64,000 nucleotides of DNA from Multifurca ochricompacta (taxonomy: Eukaryota; Basidiomycota; Agaricomycetes; Russulales; Russulaceae), in contig WTXG01000120.1 of the NCBI GenBank assembly GCA_022496185.1, positions 1 to 64,000 on the forward strand. The letters are read 5' to 3'. Of the stretch, positions 21,846 through 32,501 are shown in pieces; positions within the stretch are counted from its first letter, which is position 1, and each line of letters opens with the position of its first letter. Position numbers and translations under genes: made by a program. The notes under the pieces are model-generated. The model did not search any database. It was given only the letters and a program-made list of their open reading frames with translations, and was not told the origin of the DNA.

Positions 21846-23039
21846 CTAGAGACGCACACCATCATCATCCTGCACCAGGTCCACATAATCATCCGCCAAG
21901 TTTCGATCTTCTGTGGTGTACGTCTCGTCAGCCGCGCATTGATGTGTGCGTAGGAAGCCGTATGGGCCGCGTCATCCACACTGGGGGCACATGTCGTAGA
22001 TTGGGCAGTCCATTTCGCGATGGCCTGCATTGTGGCGTAGGCATTTACCACACCACCCCGAAGGGTTGACAATTGTCGGGGCAACCCCCATACGGCGGAA
22101 GATGCAGAATCGGCTCCAGTGTAGGTTGCTGCGGCAGTGACGACACCACTTGCGATTAAGGGGACAATTCCAGCTGATGTGATATTTGCTGTCACATCGC
22201 CAGCATGTCTCGCCTCGGGGGTTCTCGTGCATCCGCGGCATCTCAAACCGATTTGGCAGTAGTTGTGGTGCAGCTCCTAGTGATCGTGGTGGGAGGGGCC
22301 GCGCATAAGTATCTGCATACCTTTCCACTATGGTTTGATATGCATCCCCCTTCTCTAGTCTTTTCCGGATCTCCGTCAACTCTTGTTCCACTTGGAACAT
22401 CCCTCTTGTGAGCCTCGTCATTTGTTTTGCATATTCCTTGTACTGGGTGTTCAACGTCGTGCGCAGTGTGAGGGTCTTCCGCAGTCTCATTACCTCAGCT
22501 TTGAGACGTGGAAGGCGCATATCGTTCATTACCTCGTCAATCACAAATGCTCGGGGGTCATCAGCCGTGAGATGTCCCAGCTGTTCGTCGCTCATCGTGT
22601 GGTGGAGACGCCCAGTGTACCGCTCCTCCAGATAGACGGGGGCCCCATAAACAGGTCCGTCTTTCTTCATACAACCTGCGACGTCCATCCCTCCATTGGT
22701 GTAAAAGATGTACTTAGCTATCTCCTTTGTTCCATCAGCCATTGTGATTTCAAGCGGAAAGTACATGGAAGAGTTCGGATTGTTGGTGAAGAAAGGGAAT
22801 TCGGGAATGTCGTCATCCTGCTCCATGCCGATGAGGTCATTTGGGTGTGGTTCTTCAGAGTGGTCAAAGTTGTCGTTGGGGTTTGGCGACTGGTTTTTAA
22901 CTTGTTCTTCCGCGGCTTCGTAGTCGATGGGAGAGGAGGGACGAGTAGAGGGGTGAGCGGACGGGAAAGCTTCCACAACCACAGTAGTGGCGGCGAAGGC
23001 GTCAATGGCAGCAGAGGCAGCAATGAAGGAAGAGGACAT
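21846..23039 (-). pseudogene. Ty3-3 ORF3 (zinc-knuckle protein)
   Basis: Starts MSSSFIAASAAIDAF at 23039; a TGA at 21972-21974 interrupts the frame after 355 codons, and the ancestral end is TAG at 21846-21848. Layout as in Ty3-4: acidic Pro-rich N-terminus, YIFYTNGGMDVAGC core, Leu-rich probable coiled coil (PRLKAEVMRLRKTLTLRTTL), then Cys/His motifs CWRCDSKYHISWNC, CRHCRSNLHWSRFC, CGKCLRHNAGHREMDC and CPQCG. It sits after pol, where other elements carry env, but has no signal peptide or membrane segment. Role unknown; nucleic-acid binding likely. Confidence 0.82.
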
Positions 23040-23118
23040 GTTTGAGTGGGTAATAGAATGTTGCTAGTAAAGTGTGGTTCTGGGGGGTCCATCTGAGGCC
23101 AAGAGTCATCTCTTTTAA

Positions 23119-26100
23119 CTATGTTCTGGGCGCTTGGGGATGTCGTAAATGGAACTCTGTGATAAGGGCCGGAGCAAAGATATTCCCGGCAGGCTCCCAC
23201 GAACTGTCAGAGTCTGGGAACCCTTTCCACTTGATCAAGTAATGTAACTTGCGCCCTCGGCCTCTTCGGGATGAGTCCAGGATGCGATCCACTTCCCACT
23301 CCGCTTCTCCATCAACGAGATCAGGTGGTAGTCTTGGGAAGTTTCCACCGTGCATGGAAGTTTCTTTGTACGGAGTCAGTAGTTGTGCATGGAAGACCGG
23401 GTGGATCTTCCATTTCTCAGGGAGTTTAAGTTCGTATGAAACATCCGACAGTTTCCTTCTGATTTGGAAAGGTCCGTGACGTTGGGGCGCTAGCTTAGCA
23501 GAGGGATGTGACGTGTGAATGTTCTTCCCCTCGAGCCAGACCCAGTCATTGGCTTGATAAGGTGTGAATTTGTGAGGCAGCGCTGATAGGAGCTCTTGCG
23601 CCTTCAGTAGATTCTCATTGGCTGATTGTCATAGTTCCTTCCATTGGTCGATACGTTGGGTTACTGATGGCACATTAGTGGGCTTATCTACCCATGTGGT
23701 TTGTGGGGTCCAGCCCATGATAAGGGAGAATGGAGTAGTCTTTGTTGTCCCGTTGGGCCAGGAGTTGTGGGCAAACTCTGCTGTGGAGAGCCATTGGGCC
23801 CAATCATCTTGTCGTCTATTACACCAGAACCGCAGATACTGTTCTAACCACTGGTTGGTTCGTTCCGACTGTCTGTCAGTCTGTGGGTGGTATGCTGTGG
23901 ATATATTTTGTGTGATATTCAATGTTTTGCACAGGGCTTGTGCGAATGTCGATGTAAACCGAGTGTCTCAATCGGAGATGACCTTCTGGGGGAGTCCGTA
24001 GTGGCGGTAAACATGATCAAGGTATAGTTTTGCCACTCCTTCGGCTGTGATGGTTTCTTTGCACAGTATGAAAAGGGCTGCCTTCGAACAGTCATGGTTG
24101 GTGATCATAAGGATAGAGTCGAACCCTTGTGACTCAGGGAGTTTGACTATAAAATCCATAGCGATGGTCTGGAATGGGGTCGATGCAGTGGGTGTGATGG
24201 GGTATATTGGTGGGACTTTTGGGTGTGTGTTGACCTTGTTTGCCTGACATGCAGCGCATCCTTTCACATAGTCTTCGACGTCTCATTTCATGTTGGGCCA
24301 CCAATAATCTCGTTTAGTGAGGGTGTAGGTGTTGGCGATGCCGGGGTGGCCAGCAGAGGGAAGATCGTGGTGAAAATGGATCACCCCCCTCTTAATGTTG
24401 TTGCCACCGGTGACAACGAGTCGATCTCCGTCTTTCCACCATAGGCCGTTAATTTCTTTTAGGTTATGTGCATCGGCCCATGATCAGCAAAGTTCTTGGT
24501 TCATATTCTGTGAGACCTGTGCCCATAAATCCATGTCATGGAGGCTGACTATCGCAGTTCGTGCGAACACGTCTTCCGGGAGGACTACGATGTTATTATT
24601 GTCGTCCTCTCCAGTATGCATGTCTGGTCTGTGCGACAATGCATCTGCTCATGCATTACGGCTTCCTGCAATGTGTTTCAGGGTGAAGTTATATTCTTCG
24701 AGTTCTAAAACTTCTCGTGCTACTTGTCAACTGATTTTGTGAGGTTCTTTCCAATATAGCAGGTTGGAATGGTCCGTGTGGATAACAGTTTTGTGAGAGG
24801 TGCCAGCCAGATAGGGTTGCCAGTGACGTAGGGCTTTGACAATGGCAAGCAACTCTCTATCCCAGATGTTGTAATTCCGTTCAGCTGGAGAGAAGGTTTC
24901 CGAGTAATATGCCACTGGGTGCAGAATTTGTGCGTTGTCACATTGATACAGCACGGCTCCATTTGCAAAGTGGGAAGCGTCTACTTCTAGTTCGAAGGGT
25001 TGGTTTAGATCTGGTTGAATGAGTACCGGTTCTGTCCCTACGATGCCTTTAATCTGTTCAAACGCTTCCTGCTGGGGTGCATCCCAATGCCATGGCGTGT
25101 CCTTTTTCAGGAGGTCGTTCAGTGGACGAGCAATTCCCGAGAATCCTTTGACAAAGCGCCGATAGAAGTTACAGAACCCAATAAAAGATCTGACATCTTT
25201 AATACTTGTGGGTGTCGGCCATTCCCTAATTCCCTGCACTTTGACTGGGTCCATGCATATGCGTCCTCCCTCGAGTATAACTCCTAGGTATTCGACACTT
25301 TTCTGTTCAAAGGAGCATTTTGCCAGCTTTAAGTAGAGGTCGTGGTCATGTAAAATATCCAAGACTTGATGGACACAGGCTCGATGGTGAGGGAGATCAT
25401 CTTTGGTAGCAACTAAGATATCATCCATGTAGACAACCACTTCTCTGGTCAGTATGAGCTCTCAGAATATGTGGTTCATCATTGCTTGGAATGTTGCCGG
25501 CGAGTTGGTCAACCCAAAAAACATGACGTTAGGTTCAAAAAGCCCTTGATTAGTCTTGAACGCAGCTTTCTCCTGATCCCCTTCACAAATGCGTATGTTG
25601 TTGTAACCCCAACAAATGTCCATTTTAGAGAACAACACCTTGTTTCTCATTGTATTGATGAGTTCTGGTATAAGTGGAAGAGGATAGGTATTTCGGACCA
25701 TATAGGCATTGATTCTCCGGTAGTCCTGCACTGGACGTAATTTGCCATCTTTCTTCTTAATGAAGAAGAAGGGTGATGCATAGGGTGATTTCGACGGGCA
25801 AATGTAACCTTTAGCAAGATGTTCTTCCAAAAAGGCGGTCAACGCCTCCTGTTCTTTTTGTGACAGAGGATAAATTTTACAGTCGATAGCAGGAGGGGTA
25901 TCTGGCATGAAGTTGATGGCGTGGTCCCAGGGTCGTGAGGGTGGGAATCGTTGAGATTCCTCTTCAGAGAATACCTTATAATGACGTTGGTACTCTTTGG
26001 GGACGGTATTTTCAAAGGTCTTGGCCTCCTGCCCCTCCATCGCTTTTTGTGCCAATTCAGAAGCCTTCGTCGTATAGCAGTATACTTGATCACTAGGCTC

Positions 26101-26625
26101 TAGGTCATCCCACATAGCTCGTTCTCCCATAACAATGGCTCGGATGGCGGGGTGTCGCACTGCATAGTCATACCCTAGGGATGTGACGATGACAGGGTAG
26201 AATTCTTTGCTCATGGTTGCATCCATCCAGTTTATCTTTGGCTCAAAGGCCACAAGCCAGGGATAACCCAGGATAAGATCTTCGGCACTGAGATCAGTGA
26301 TGAGGAAACGAATTGTCTTCGTGTCTTCCCCGACCTGTATATTTAGGTCGGTGTAATGTGTGATTCTCCCGGCTTTGTTGGCTGTCCCATCTATGTTCCA
26401 AATGTTTTTTTCTTGAGGGAGCATAAGTGTCCCTAATCCCAGGACTTTTACAAGTCGCTGGCTGATGAAGTTATCAGTGGCTCCAGAGTCCACCAGGATG
26501 TCTCGGTCGGCCGTCTTCTGTGTAGTTTCAAAATGTACTGGTATTTTCAATGATTTGAATTGACTAGTGTACACAGAAGTTACATGTAATGCTCTTGCCC
26601 AGGCCGATGGGGTCGAGCCAGTCAA
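23119..26625 (-). pseudogene. Ty3-3 pol: protease, RT, RNase H, integrase, chromodomain
   Basis: In the -1 frame relative to gag. Protease DSGATDNFIS near 26490, RT with [13 protein letters not shown] near 25750 and YMDD near 25427-25438, RNase H FELEVDASHFANGAVL near 24950-24990, integrase CAACQANK near 24240, MDFIVKLP near 24150, HPQTDRQSERTNQ near 23890, chromodomain YLIKWKGFPDSDSSWEP near 23190-23240. TGA stops at about 25462, 24727, 24647, 24482, 24285, 23968 and 23628 correspond to CGA or similar codons in Ty3-4/-5, the pattern of CpG decay. Residue TDRQSE has Arg for the usual Gly. Confidence 0.9.
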
Positions 26626-28133
26626 AAATCCTTTTTGGCAAACGCCTTCTCCACTAGAATAGCACGCACTTCTTCGCTTTCTTTCATCATATTTGCCCAT
26701 ATATCATGGGCCTTTTCCTCTTTGGTGCGTTTGTCAACGGTGGTCGGGTTATTGGAAGCAGGGGCCGGGGTGGTAGTGGCCTCGGCTACACATGCTCCCT
26801 TCTTTGGGCAATCTCGGGACATGTGTCCTTGGGCTTTGCAGTGGAAACATCTCCCCTCCTTCATCAGGGTCTGCCATTCGTCTTCTGTGAGTGTGGCACA
26901 GACACGGGTTCTATCCACCGAAGTGTCCATGGCGTTTGGATCCCGTGTCGGGGCATGTCCTGGTGATTTCACTCCAAAAGCTGCTTTCCACTGGTCTCTT
27001 GTTTTCCCTTTCTTTGTGTCAACCCCGAACCTTGTCTGAAAGTCGAGGTAATCTTGTTGCTGCCGACGTGCCGCATCTACCCAGTCGTCCCAGGTGTGTG
27101 GGTGGTGGAACTGAATTATGTTCTTTACCAGGGGGTTGGGGAGTCCCTGTGAGAAGAGGTCCAATGTGGCCTCTTCATCGGTATCGTACCCGGTGCGATT
27201 GGCCAGGCTGTGGAATTTGGCAACGTATGCATCCAAATCCCCTCTTTCCATTTTTAGTGTTTTTAATTCCCTTGCAGCTTTCTGCTTAGCCTGTCCGTCT
27301 GTAAAGGCGTCTTTGAATCGCTGGGCGATTGTTTCCCACAGTCCGGGGCTTGTGGTTCGTCGTCCGGACGCCACTTGCTCATTTAGCCACTCCAACTGCT
27401 CCATCGTCCAATCATCCACAGCTTCTCCTCTAATGAGTGACAGGAAGGGGTTGGCTCTTTGAAACGGATTGACCATCTGTGGGACATCATGGTTGAAGTT
27501 CTGGAAGGTAGTAAATTCCAGAATAAACTTCTTGCTCTGGGAGCGATCTCCCGTAAATGTCTGGGGCATTACTCCTGAGAGTTGTCCTGATGGTGGTGGA
27601 ATGTTTGGGATAATTGTGGTAGGAGGGGGTGGCAGGTTCGGGGTAGGATCAGGGAGCTGTGCAGCAATTGTGGACATGGTGACAGGGTGGATGGTGTTGG
27701 TGGATCGTGTAGATATCTGGGGAGTTGCTAATGCAGGGGCTCTGATCGTAGCAGTCTCCGGTGCAACCTGGATAGCGAGAGCTAATACTGGTGCATCGTC
27801 GTTCTGGTCTGGTTCTATGTACTCTTCTTCAGAGTCGGTAACAATGGCCGGGGGGTTCTCCCTCCACGGTCCTAATCCAAATTCCAATGGAGCGGGTCCT
27901 GTGGTGACCCAAGAGTGTCGTCGATCCAAGTATCGGATACGATACCAAACTCTTTTCTCGTCGTCGTATTCTACCGGTTGGTATCTTCCGTCATGATAGA
28001 CGTAGTATCCAAACTCGGATTCAAAGTCTTTCCAGACGGCAGAGCCAAGTGTCTGTTGTGAAAGATTATTCTCGTCTCTGCATTCGATGAGCTCTTCTTT
28101 GAACAAGGTCTGACTTCGGCTGGAAGAAGCCAC
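26622..28133 (-). CDS. Ty3-3 Gag (503 codons, GTG start)
   Basis: Open from a GTG at 28133 (context AAC-GTG-G) to TGA 26624-26622, with no in-frame stop. The N-terminal about 150 residues contain YYVYHDGRYQPVEYDDEKR and WVTTGP; the first in-frame ATG is MSTIAAQLPDP near 27677. Capsid region FTTFQNFNHDVPQ...DLFSQGLPNPLVKNI; zinc knuckle CFHCKAQGHMSRDC near 26830-26870. The last codons GAT TTT TGA form the T5 slip site (26631-26622) into pol. The N-terminal extension is conserved with Ty3-4/-5 although it has no ATG start; see the AUG-desert finding. Confidence 0.88.
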   Translation of the reverse strand: MASSSRSQTLFKEELIECRDENNLSQQTLGSAVWKDFESEFGYYVYHDGRYQPVEYDDEKRVWYRIRYLDRRHSWVTTGPAPLEFGLGPWRENPPAIVTDSEEEYIEPDQNDDAPVLALAIQVAPETATIRAPALATPQISTRSTNTIHPVTMSTIAAQLPDPTPNLPPPPTTIIPNIPPPSGQLSGVMPQTFTGDRSQSKKFILEFTTFQNFNHDVPQMVNPFQRANPFLSLIRGEAVDDWTMEQLEWLNEQVASGRRTTSPGLWETIAQRFKDAFTDGQAKQKAARELKTLKMERGDLDAYVAKFHSLANRTGYDTDEEATLDLFSQGLPNPLVKNIIQFHHPHTWDDWVDAARRQQQDYLDFQTRFGVDTKKGKTRDQWKAAFGVKSPGHAPTRDPNAMDTSVDRTRVCATLTEDEWQTLMKEGRCFHCKAQGHMSRDCPKKGACVAEATTTPAPASNNPTTVDKRTKEEKAHDIWANMMKESEEVRAILVEKAFAKKDF

Positions 28134-28142
28134 GTTGGGAGG

Positions 28143-28153
28143 AGACTCAACTT
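28143..28153 (-). other. Ty3-3 self-priming primer-binding site
   Basis: Minus-strand AAGTTGAGTCT, two nucleotides inside the LTR. Complement AGACTCAACTT versus this LTR's predicted RNA start AGACTTGACTT (28386-28376): 9 of 11 match. The solo LTR at 49955 has AGACTCAACTT, a perfect match. Confidence 0.65.
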
Positions 28154-28155
28154 GA

Positions 28156-29346
28156 TGTTACGTCCGGTGCAGGACGTTCCACACAACTTGTGTGACAGCG
28201 TTTGTTCGTGATCAGGTAAGAGACCAATAAGGCCCCTTTGAGTGGTGTATGAGAGGTCAAAGTCAAAGAGGCTGTTCTCTAAGATGATGTTGAGCGGAAA
28301 GTACCAGAAGTACTGAGAGGGTCGAGTCAAAGCTTCCAAGGGAGAGTCCAGAAGACAAACACCAATGTATTCAATAAGTCAAGTCTGAGGTCTACAATGT
28401 AGTTACAGCGGACTTATATACGTAATCGAATGAGCGTCTAAAGATAAGATATCGGAGTCATGTGGGCCCAAATATGCGAAAGTGGAGGGCGTAGTGTGAC
28501 GGTTTCATCTGCTGGTGTTGGAGTCATGTGCATCATGTCATTTACTTTTTCTTTTTTCTTTATATTTACTATATCACACAGACACACACATGACTTGCTT
28601 ATGAAGGACTTATTACTCACATGCTGACTGATTTGCTTACTGATCCTACTTAGTGGCTTACTGATCAACATCCAGAGGGCGCAACCCCTCTCCCTTCTTT
28701 ATCCTTCTGGGGTATTCTACTGTACAACCATTAGACTACCTAGTGAACGCTCTAGTAACTACCAGAACCATCCTTCATAGCACAAGAGCATGTATATAAA
28801 CCCCTAGTAGATCAGGACAGGACTCTAAGTCTGTTCTTCTGTATTCAATACAGGTGCTTAGGACTCACTTCACTGGACTGAACAACCCCCACTTGAACCT
28901 TCTAAGCTTGCGCCTTAGGAGGACTTCGACCCCAGAAACTTGTGGCAAGACTTTGCGTCTCTGCTCGACTTCGTCTCGCGCGCGTGCCCTTGACCGGCAT
29001 ACCTTGACCTAACTTGACTTGAAGGACTTGAAGACTTGATAGAACAACCTTGAAACCCAGAACCTCAACACAGCGTTGCACCTAGCTGTGACACGTAGAG
29101 CCTAGCTTCTGATAGGGGATTAAGTAAGTGTCCGGTCTTAGAGATAAGGAGATAAGAGATAAAGGAAAGCATAAGCAAGTATAAGCAACGTGTCAACATG
29201 TACAAATGGTGGTCACGGGGAAGGAAGTAAGGCACGTGAGGGATCCCAGGATGGGGACGTGATCAGGAAGTGAAGGGTGGGTGGAAGGGAAGGGTCCGTG
29301 TTAGGGATGGTAAAGAAAAGTGGGGGACTGGGCCCTGGTCATAACA
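28156..29346 (-). repeat. Ty3-3 5' LTR, split by a solo LTR
   Basis: 587 bp once the insertion 28495-29093 and its duplication are removed. Same TATA-to-RNA-start spacing as the siblings. Ends next to the ACTAA duplication at 29347-29351. Confidence 0.92.
28495..29093 (+). repeat. Solo LTR of the TGTGACGG family
   Basis: 599 bp, TGTGACGGTTTCATC...CTGTGACA, target duplication CGTAG (28490-28494, 29094-29098). TATATAA near 28793. An imperfect hairpin around CTAAGTCTGTTCTT covers the predicted RNA start. Confidence 0.93.
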
Positions 29347-29351
29347 ACTAA

Positions 29352-29724
29352 GTCTGCTGCAATAAACACTTTGTGACAATTCCTTGCCATGATCAAAAAT
29401 CAACATAACACCACCATTAAAGAGTGGATGTCTGATGCTGGTGGCAAATACAAGTCTGATGTATTTATGAATGTACTAAAAGATGAAGGGATAAAAATCC
29501 TACAGAGTGTGCCTTATACTCCCCAACAAAATGGCGCACTTGTATGGATAAAGTGCAATCAATGCACATTGAGTCATGTCTTCCAGACTCTTGGTGGGAA
29601 TTTGCTGTATTGCATGCAGTGCATCTCTACAATAGGACTCCTGTATGTCGCCCGAAATGGCAGACACCTTATGAAAAACTACATGGAGAGGCACCAGAGA
29701 TATCTCATTTGTGCATCTTTGGAT
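29352..29724 (+). pseudogene. Copia-A integrase core
   Basis: Frame resumes SAAINTL after the ACTAA duplication, has a TGA at about 29373, then ...IKEWMSDAGGKYKSDVF carrying the second catalytic Asp (about 29431), and PYTPQQNG (about 29518). Directly after PQQNG the usual A-E-R block is changed and a base is missing, shifting the frame and losing the catalytic Glu. The downstream part HLYNRTPVCRPKWQTPYEKLHG reads in the new frame to the solo LTR at 29725. Confidence 0.85.
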
Positions 29725-30233
29725 TGTCAAACAATCATGCTGCTGGTTATACTGACTGTGGTTAGTAGCGGTGAGGCTAAAAGACAAGTTATACTTCAGA
29801 GGAAGAAGAACTCTATATAATACTATGCTACTGACCTAAAAGACAAGTTATCTACACAGAGAATGTTAGTCAAAGGAAAAGTAGGAAGTAAAGACGACTT
29901 ACACTTCAGAGGAAGAAGAACTCTGAAGTGTAAAGGACGAAACAGACACCCTTATATACCCATAGGGGCCAAGGGAAAAGGTCTGTGCGCACTGGGAATA
30001 AGTCCACAAGTGCCAGACAATAAACAGAGAGGGATAAAGGCCATTGGCCAAGGAGATATCACATGCTTACTGCGCATTACTAAGTCCATCACTAATCAGC
30101 TGAGTAAGGTGAGAAAGAAATGTAATAAAGATAACATAAAAAGTCCGATACTCCGAAATCTAATCTAATCTAATCTACAGCTGAAGCGAACCTTAGATGC
30201 CTGAAGCATCTCCAGACACATCCTGTGTCAACA
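29725..30233 (-). repeat. Solo copia-type LTR (subfamily b)
   Basis: 509 bp, target duplication TGGAT (29720-29724, 30234-30238). Integrase codons FGCGAYVYIPEE of Copia-A read cleanly across the site. TATATAA at 29958-29952. Confidence 0.93.
29777..29924 (-). other. LTR leader intron plus intron-less second copy
   Basis: Segment 1 is 29924-29903 (22 nt, one shorter than in siblings), 34 nt from the TATA start. The intron is 29902-29852 (51 nt; GTAAGT, GACTAAC, GTGTAG) and segment 2 is 29851-29836. The fused copy is 29814-29777, also with the 22-nt version of segment 1. The length difference is therefore mirrored in both copies. Confidence 0.86.
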
Positions 30234-30238
30234 TGGAT

Positions 30239-30604
30239 GTGGTGCATATGTCTACATTCCTGAAGAATGTTGCAGCAATAAACTAGCACCTAAGTCAGAA
30301 CTTATGGTGTACATTGGGCAGGCAGATGGCATTAAAGGCCATCTGTTCATGAGGCTTAGCAATAATCAATTATACATGCAAGCTACAGCCCTCTTTGATG
30401 AGAATCTCTTCCCTAAGTGTGATTCCACCAGACGGCATGGAGTTACAAAATTGAATGAGCCTCTACATACTGAAGGGCCAGATACACAGCCCATTCCTTT
30501 AGTAAATGATGATGATTTCCTACCATCTCACCTTCCACCTTCCAAACAAATAGAAGGACCTCAGGTTCTTGACAAAGAACCTAGCGCTTCACAGCCAGAG
30601 GTAC
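30239..30604 (+). pseudogene. Copia-A integrase C-terminal region
   Basis: CGAYVYIPEECCSNKLAPKSE and VYIGQADGIKGHLFM, the conserved copia region after the integrase core, followed by a variable acidic/Pro linker. Open up to the insertion of Ty3-4 at 30605 (duplication GGTAC) and continuing at 45584. The extended PVPEQQ...RSTRERK stretch after the junction confirms the join. Confidence 0.87.
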
Positions 30605-31196
30605 TGTTACGTCCGGTGCGGGACGTTCCACACAACTTGTGTGACAGCGTTCGTTCGTGATCAGATAAGGGACCAATGGGATCCCTTGGAGTTTTAGATG
30701 GAAGGAGTCAAAGTTGACAAGGCTGTACTTGAAGACAATGTTAAGCGGAAAGTGCCAGAAGCACTGAGAGGATCGAGTCAAGCGTCCAAAGGGATGTCCA
30801 GAAGACAAGCACCGATGTATTCAATAAGTCGAGTCTGAGGTCTACAGAGTAGCTACAGCGGACTTATATACGTAATCCAGTGGGCGTCTACAAGATAAGA
30901 TATCGGAGTCAAGTGGGCCCAAATATACGGAAGCGGAGGGTGTAAAGCCTGGCTTCTGATAGGGTATTAAGTAAGTGTCCGGTCGTAATGATAGCGAGAT
31001 AAGAGATAAGGAGATAAGAGTTGAATCATGGACAAACAACAGGTCAACAAGTACAATCAGGGTCACGGGGACGGAAGAAGAGCACGGGATGGGTCCCAGG
31101 ATGGAGACGTGATCAGGAAGTGTAGAGTAGGCGGTAAAGAAGGGTCATCATTGGGAAGAGTGAAGAAAACGGGAGCGGATGGCAGGGATTGTAACA
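30605..31196 (-). repeat. Ty3-4 3' LTR
   Basis: 592 bp. Retains more CpG than the 5' copy (for example ACGTCC where the 5' copy has ACATCC). Polypurine tract (minus CCAGAAGAGGGGGTGA) at 31197-31212. Confidence 0.93.
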
Positions 31197-31227
31197 TCAC
31201 CCCCTCTTCTGGTTCGAGCAGACCCTG

Positions 31228-32427
31228 CTAGAAACGACTCGTACCGTCATCGTCTTGCACCAATTCCAAATAATCATCAGCTACGTTACGCTCATCCATG
31301 GTATAATTCTCTTTATCCGAGTCCTGGGGGCATTGATGAGTGCGGAGAAAGCCGTAGGGCCCGTGCTGGCCACACAAGTGACATAGATTGTGAATCGGAC
31401 AATCCAGTTCACGGTGTCCGGAGTTGTGACGTAGGCATTTGCCGCACCATCCAGACGGATTGGCAATTGTTGGAGCGACCCCTACGCGGCGGAAAATACA
31501 AAACCTACTCCAGTGCAGGTTGCTTCGACAATGCCGGCACCACTTGCGGTTGAGAGGACAGTTCCAGCTGATGTGGTACTTACTGTCACAGCGCCAGCAC
31601 GTCTCCCCACGCGGGTTTTCATGCAGTCGTGGCATCTCGAACCGGTTTGGCAACAGCACCGGAGCAGCCCCCAATGATCGTGGAGGCAGAGGTCGGGCAT
31701 ATGTATCAGCGTACCTCTCGGCAATCGTCTGGTAAGCATCTCCTTTCTCCAACCTTTTCCAGATCTCCACCAACTCCTGCTCTATTTGGAACATCCCGTT
31801 CGTCAGCCGGGCCATCATCTTCGCATGTTCTTTGTACTGTCGGTTAAGTGTGTTGCGCAAGGTCAGGTTCTTCCGCAGTCTCATTACCTCGGCTTTGAGA
31901 CGCGGAAGTCGCATGTCACTCAGTACTTCGTCGATGGTGAAGGCTCGCGAATCTTCAGCCGCCAGATGTCCCAACTGTTCGTCGGTCATGGTGTGATGTA
32001 AACGACCGGTATACCTTTCTTCCAGATAGACTGGAGCCCCATAAACTGGACCGTCCTTTTTCATACATCCAGCCACATCCATCCCTCCATTGGTGTAGAA
32101 AATATACTTGGCGACAGCGGTGGTTCCATCACCCATAGTGATCTCGAGTGGATAGTACGTAGAGGAGTTCGGGTTGTTGGCGAAGAAAGGGAACTCCGGT
32201 ACTTCGTCATCGGACTCCATGCCTATCAGGTCATTTGGATGCGGCTCCTCACAATGTTCGAAATCGTCGTTGGGGTTGGGGGATTGATTCTTGACTCGGG
32301 CCTCAGCAGCCTCATAGTCGATGGGTGAGGAGGGGCGTGTGGAAGGGTGAGCGGAGGGGAAATTCTCGACAACTACTGTGGTGGCAGTGAATGCGTCGAC
32401 AGCGGCGTTGGCTGCAATGAAAGACAT
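31228..32427 (-). CDS. Ty3-4 ORF3: zinc-knuckle protein in the env position
   Basis: About 399 aa from MSFIAANAAVDAF at 32427 (an upstream open frame overlaps the end of pol; this ATG is conserved in the siblings). Regions: acidic, Ser/Pro-rich residues 1-90; a conserved FPFFANNPNS...YIFYTNGGMDVAGCMKKDG core at about 75-130; a Leu/Arg-rich probable coiled coil at about 165-240; then at least three Cys/His knuckle-like motifs (CWRCDSKYHISWNC, CRHC with HWSRFC, CGKCLRHNSGHRELDC, CHLCGQHGPYGF) and an acidic tail. No signal peptide or membrane segment, so not an Env. Present in all four members of this family. Probable nucleic-acid-binding accessory protein; expression (readthrough, reinitiation or spliced RNA) unknown. 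Confidence 0.85.
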   Translation of the reverse strand: MSFIAANAAVDAFTATTVVVENFPSAHPSTRPSSPIDYEAAEARVKNQSPNPNDDFEHCEEPHPNDLIGMESDDEVPEFPFFANNPNSSTYYPLEITMGDGTTAVAKYIFYTNGGMDVAGCMKKDGPVYGAPVYLEERYTGRLHHTMTDEQLGHLAAEDSRAFTIDEVLSDMRLPRLKAEVMRLRKNLTLRNTLNRQYKEHAKMMARLTNGMFQIEQELVEIWKRLEKGDAYQTIAERYADTYARPLPPRSLGAAPVLLPNRFEMPRLHENPRGETCWRCDSKYHISWNCPLNRKWCRHCRSNLHWSRFCIFRRVGVAPTIANPSGWCGKCLRHNSGHRELDCPIHNLCHLCGQHGPYGFLRTHQCPQDSDKENYTMDERNVADDYLELVQDDDGTSRF

Positions 32428-32501
32428 AATAGATTTGATGGTGGTAGGATGTTGCTGTGGGAGCATGTACTGGGGAATTTGCTTCGGAGGTCGTCGCCTT
32501 T

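Larger units (their letters stand above)
21245..29346 (-). mobile_element. Ty3-3: chromodomain Ty3 element with ORF3
   Basis: Complete minus-strand insertion, target duplication ACTAA (21240-21244, 29347-29351), 7.5 kb without the solo LTR nested in its 5' LTR. Order on the minus strand: LTR, primer site, gag (intact), pol (seven or more stops), ORF3, polypurine tract, LTR. Same family as Ty3-4 and -5 but a distinct subfamily; the solo LTR at 49955-50541 belongs to this subfamily. Confidence 0.94.

Noticed and set aside
21972..23039. Long open frames on the strand opposite the Ty3 genes (for example 22383-23045 and 26635-27039 on plus)
   Set aside because: They mirror gag, pol or ORF3 on the other strand, show no domain, and vanish in sibling elements.
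31228..32427. ORF3 as an envelope gene
   Set aside because: No signal peptide, transmembrane or fusion segment; Cys/His knuckles and an acidic/coiled layout instead.
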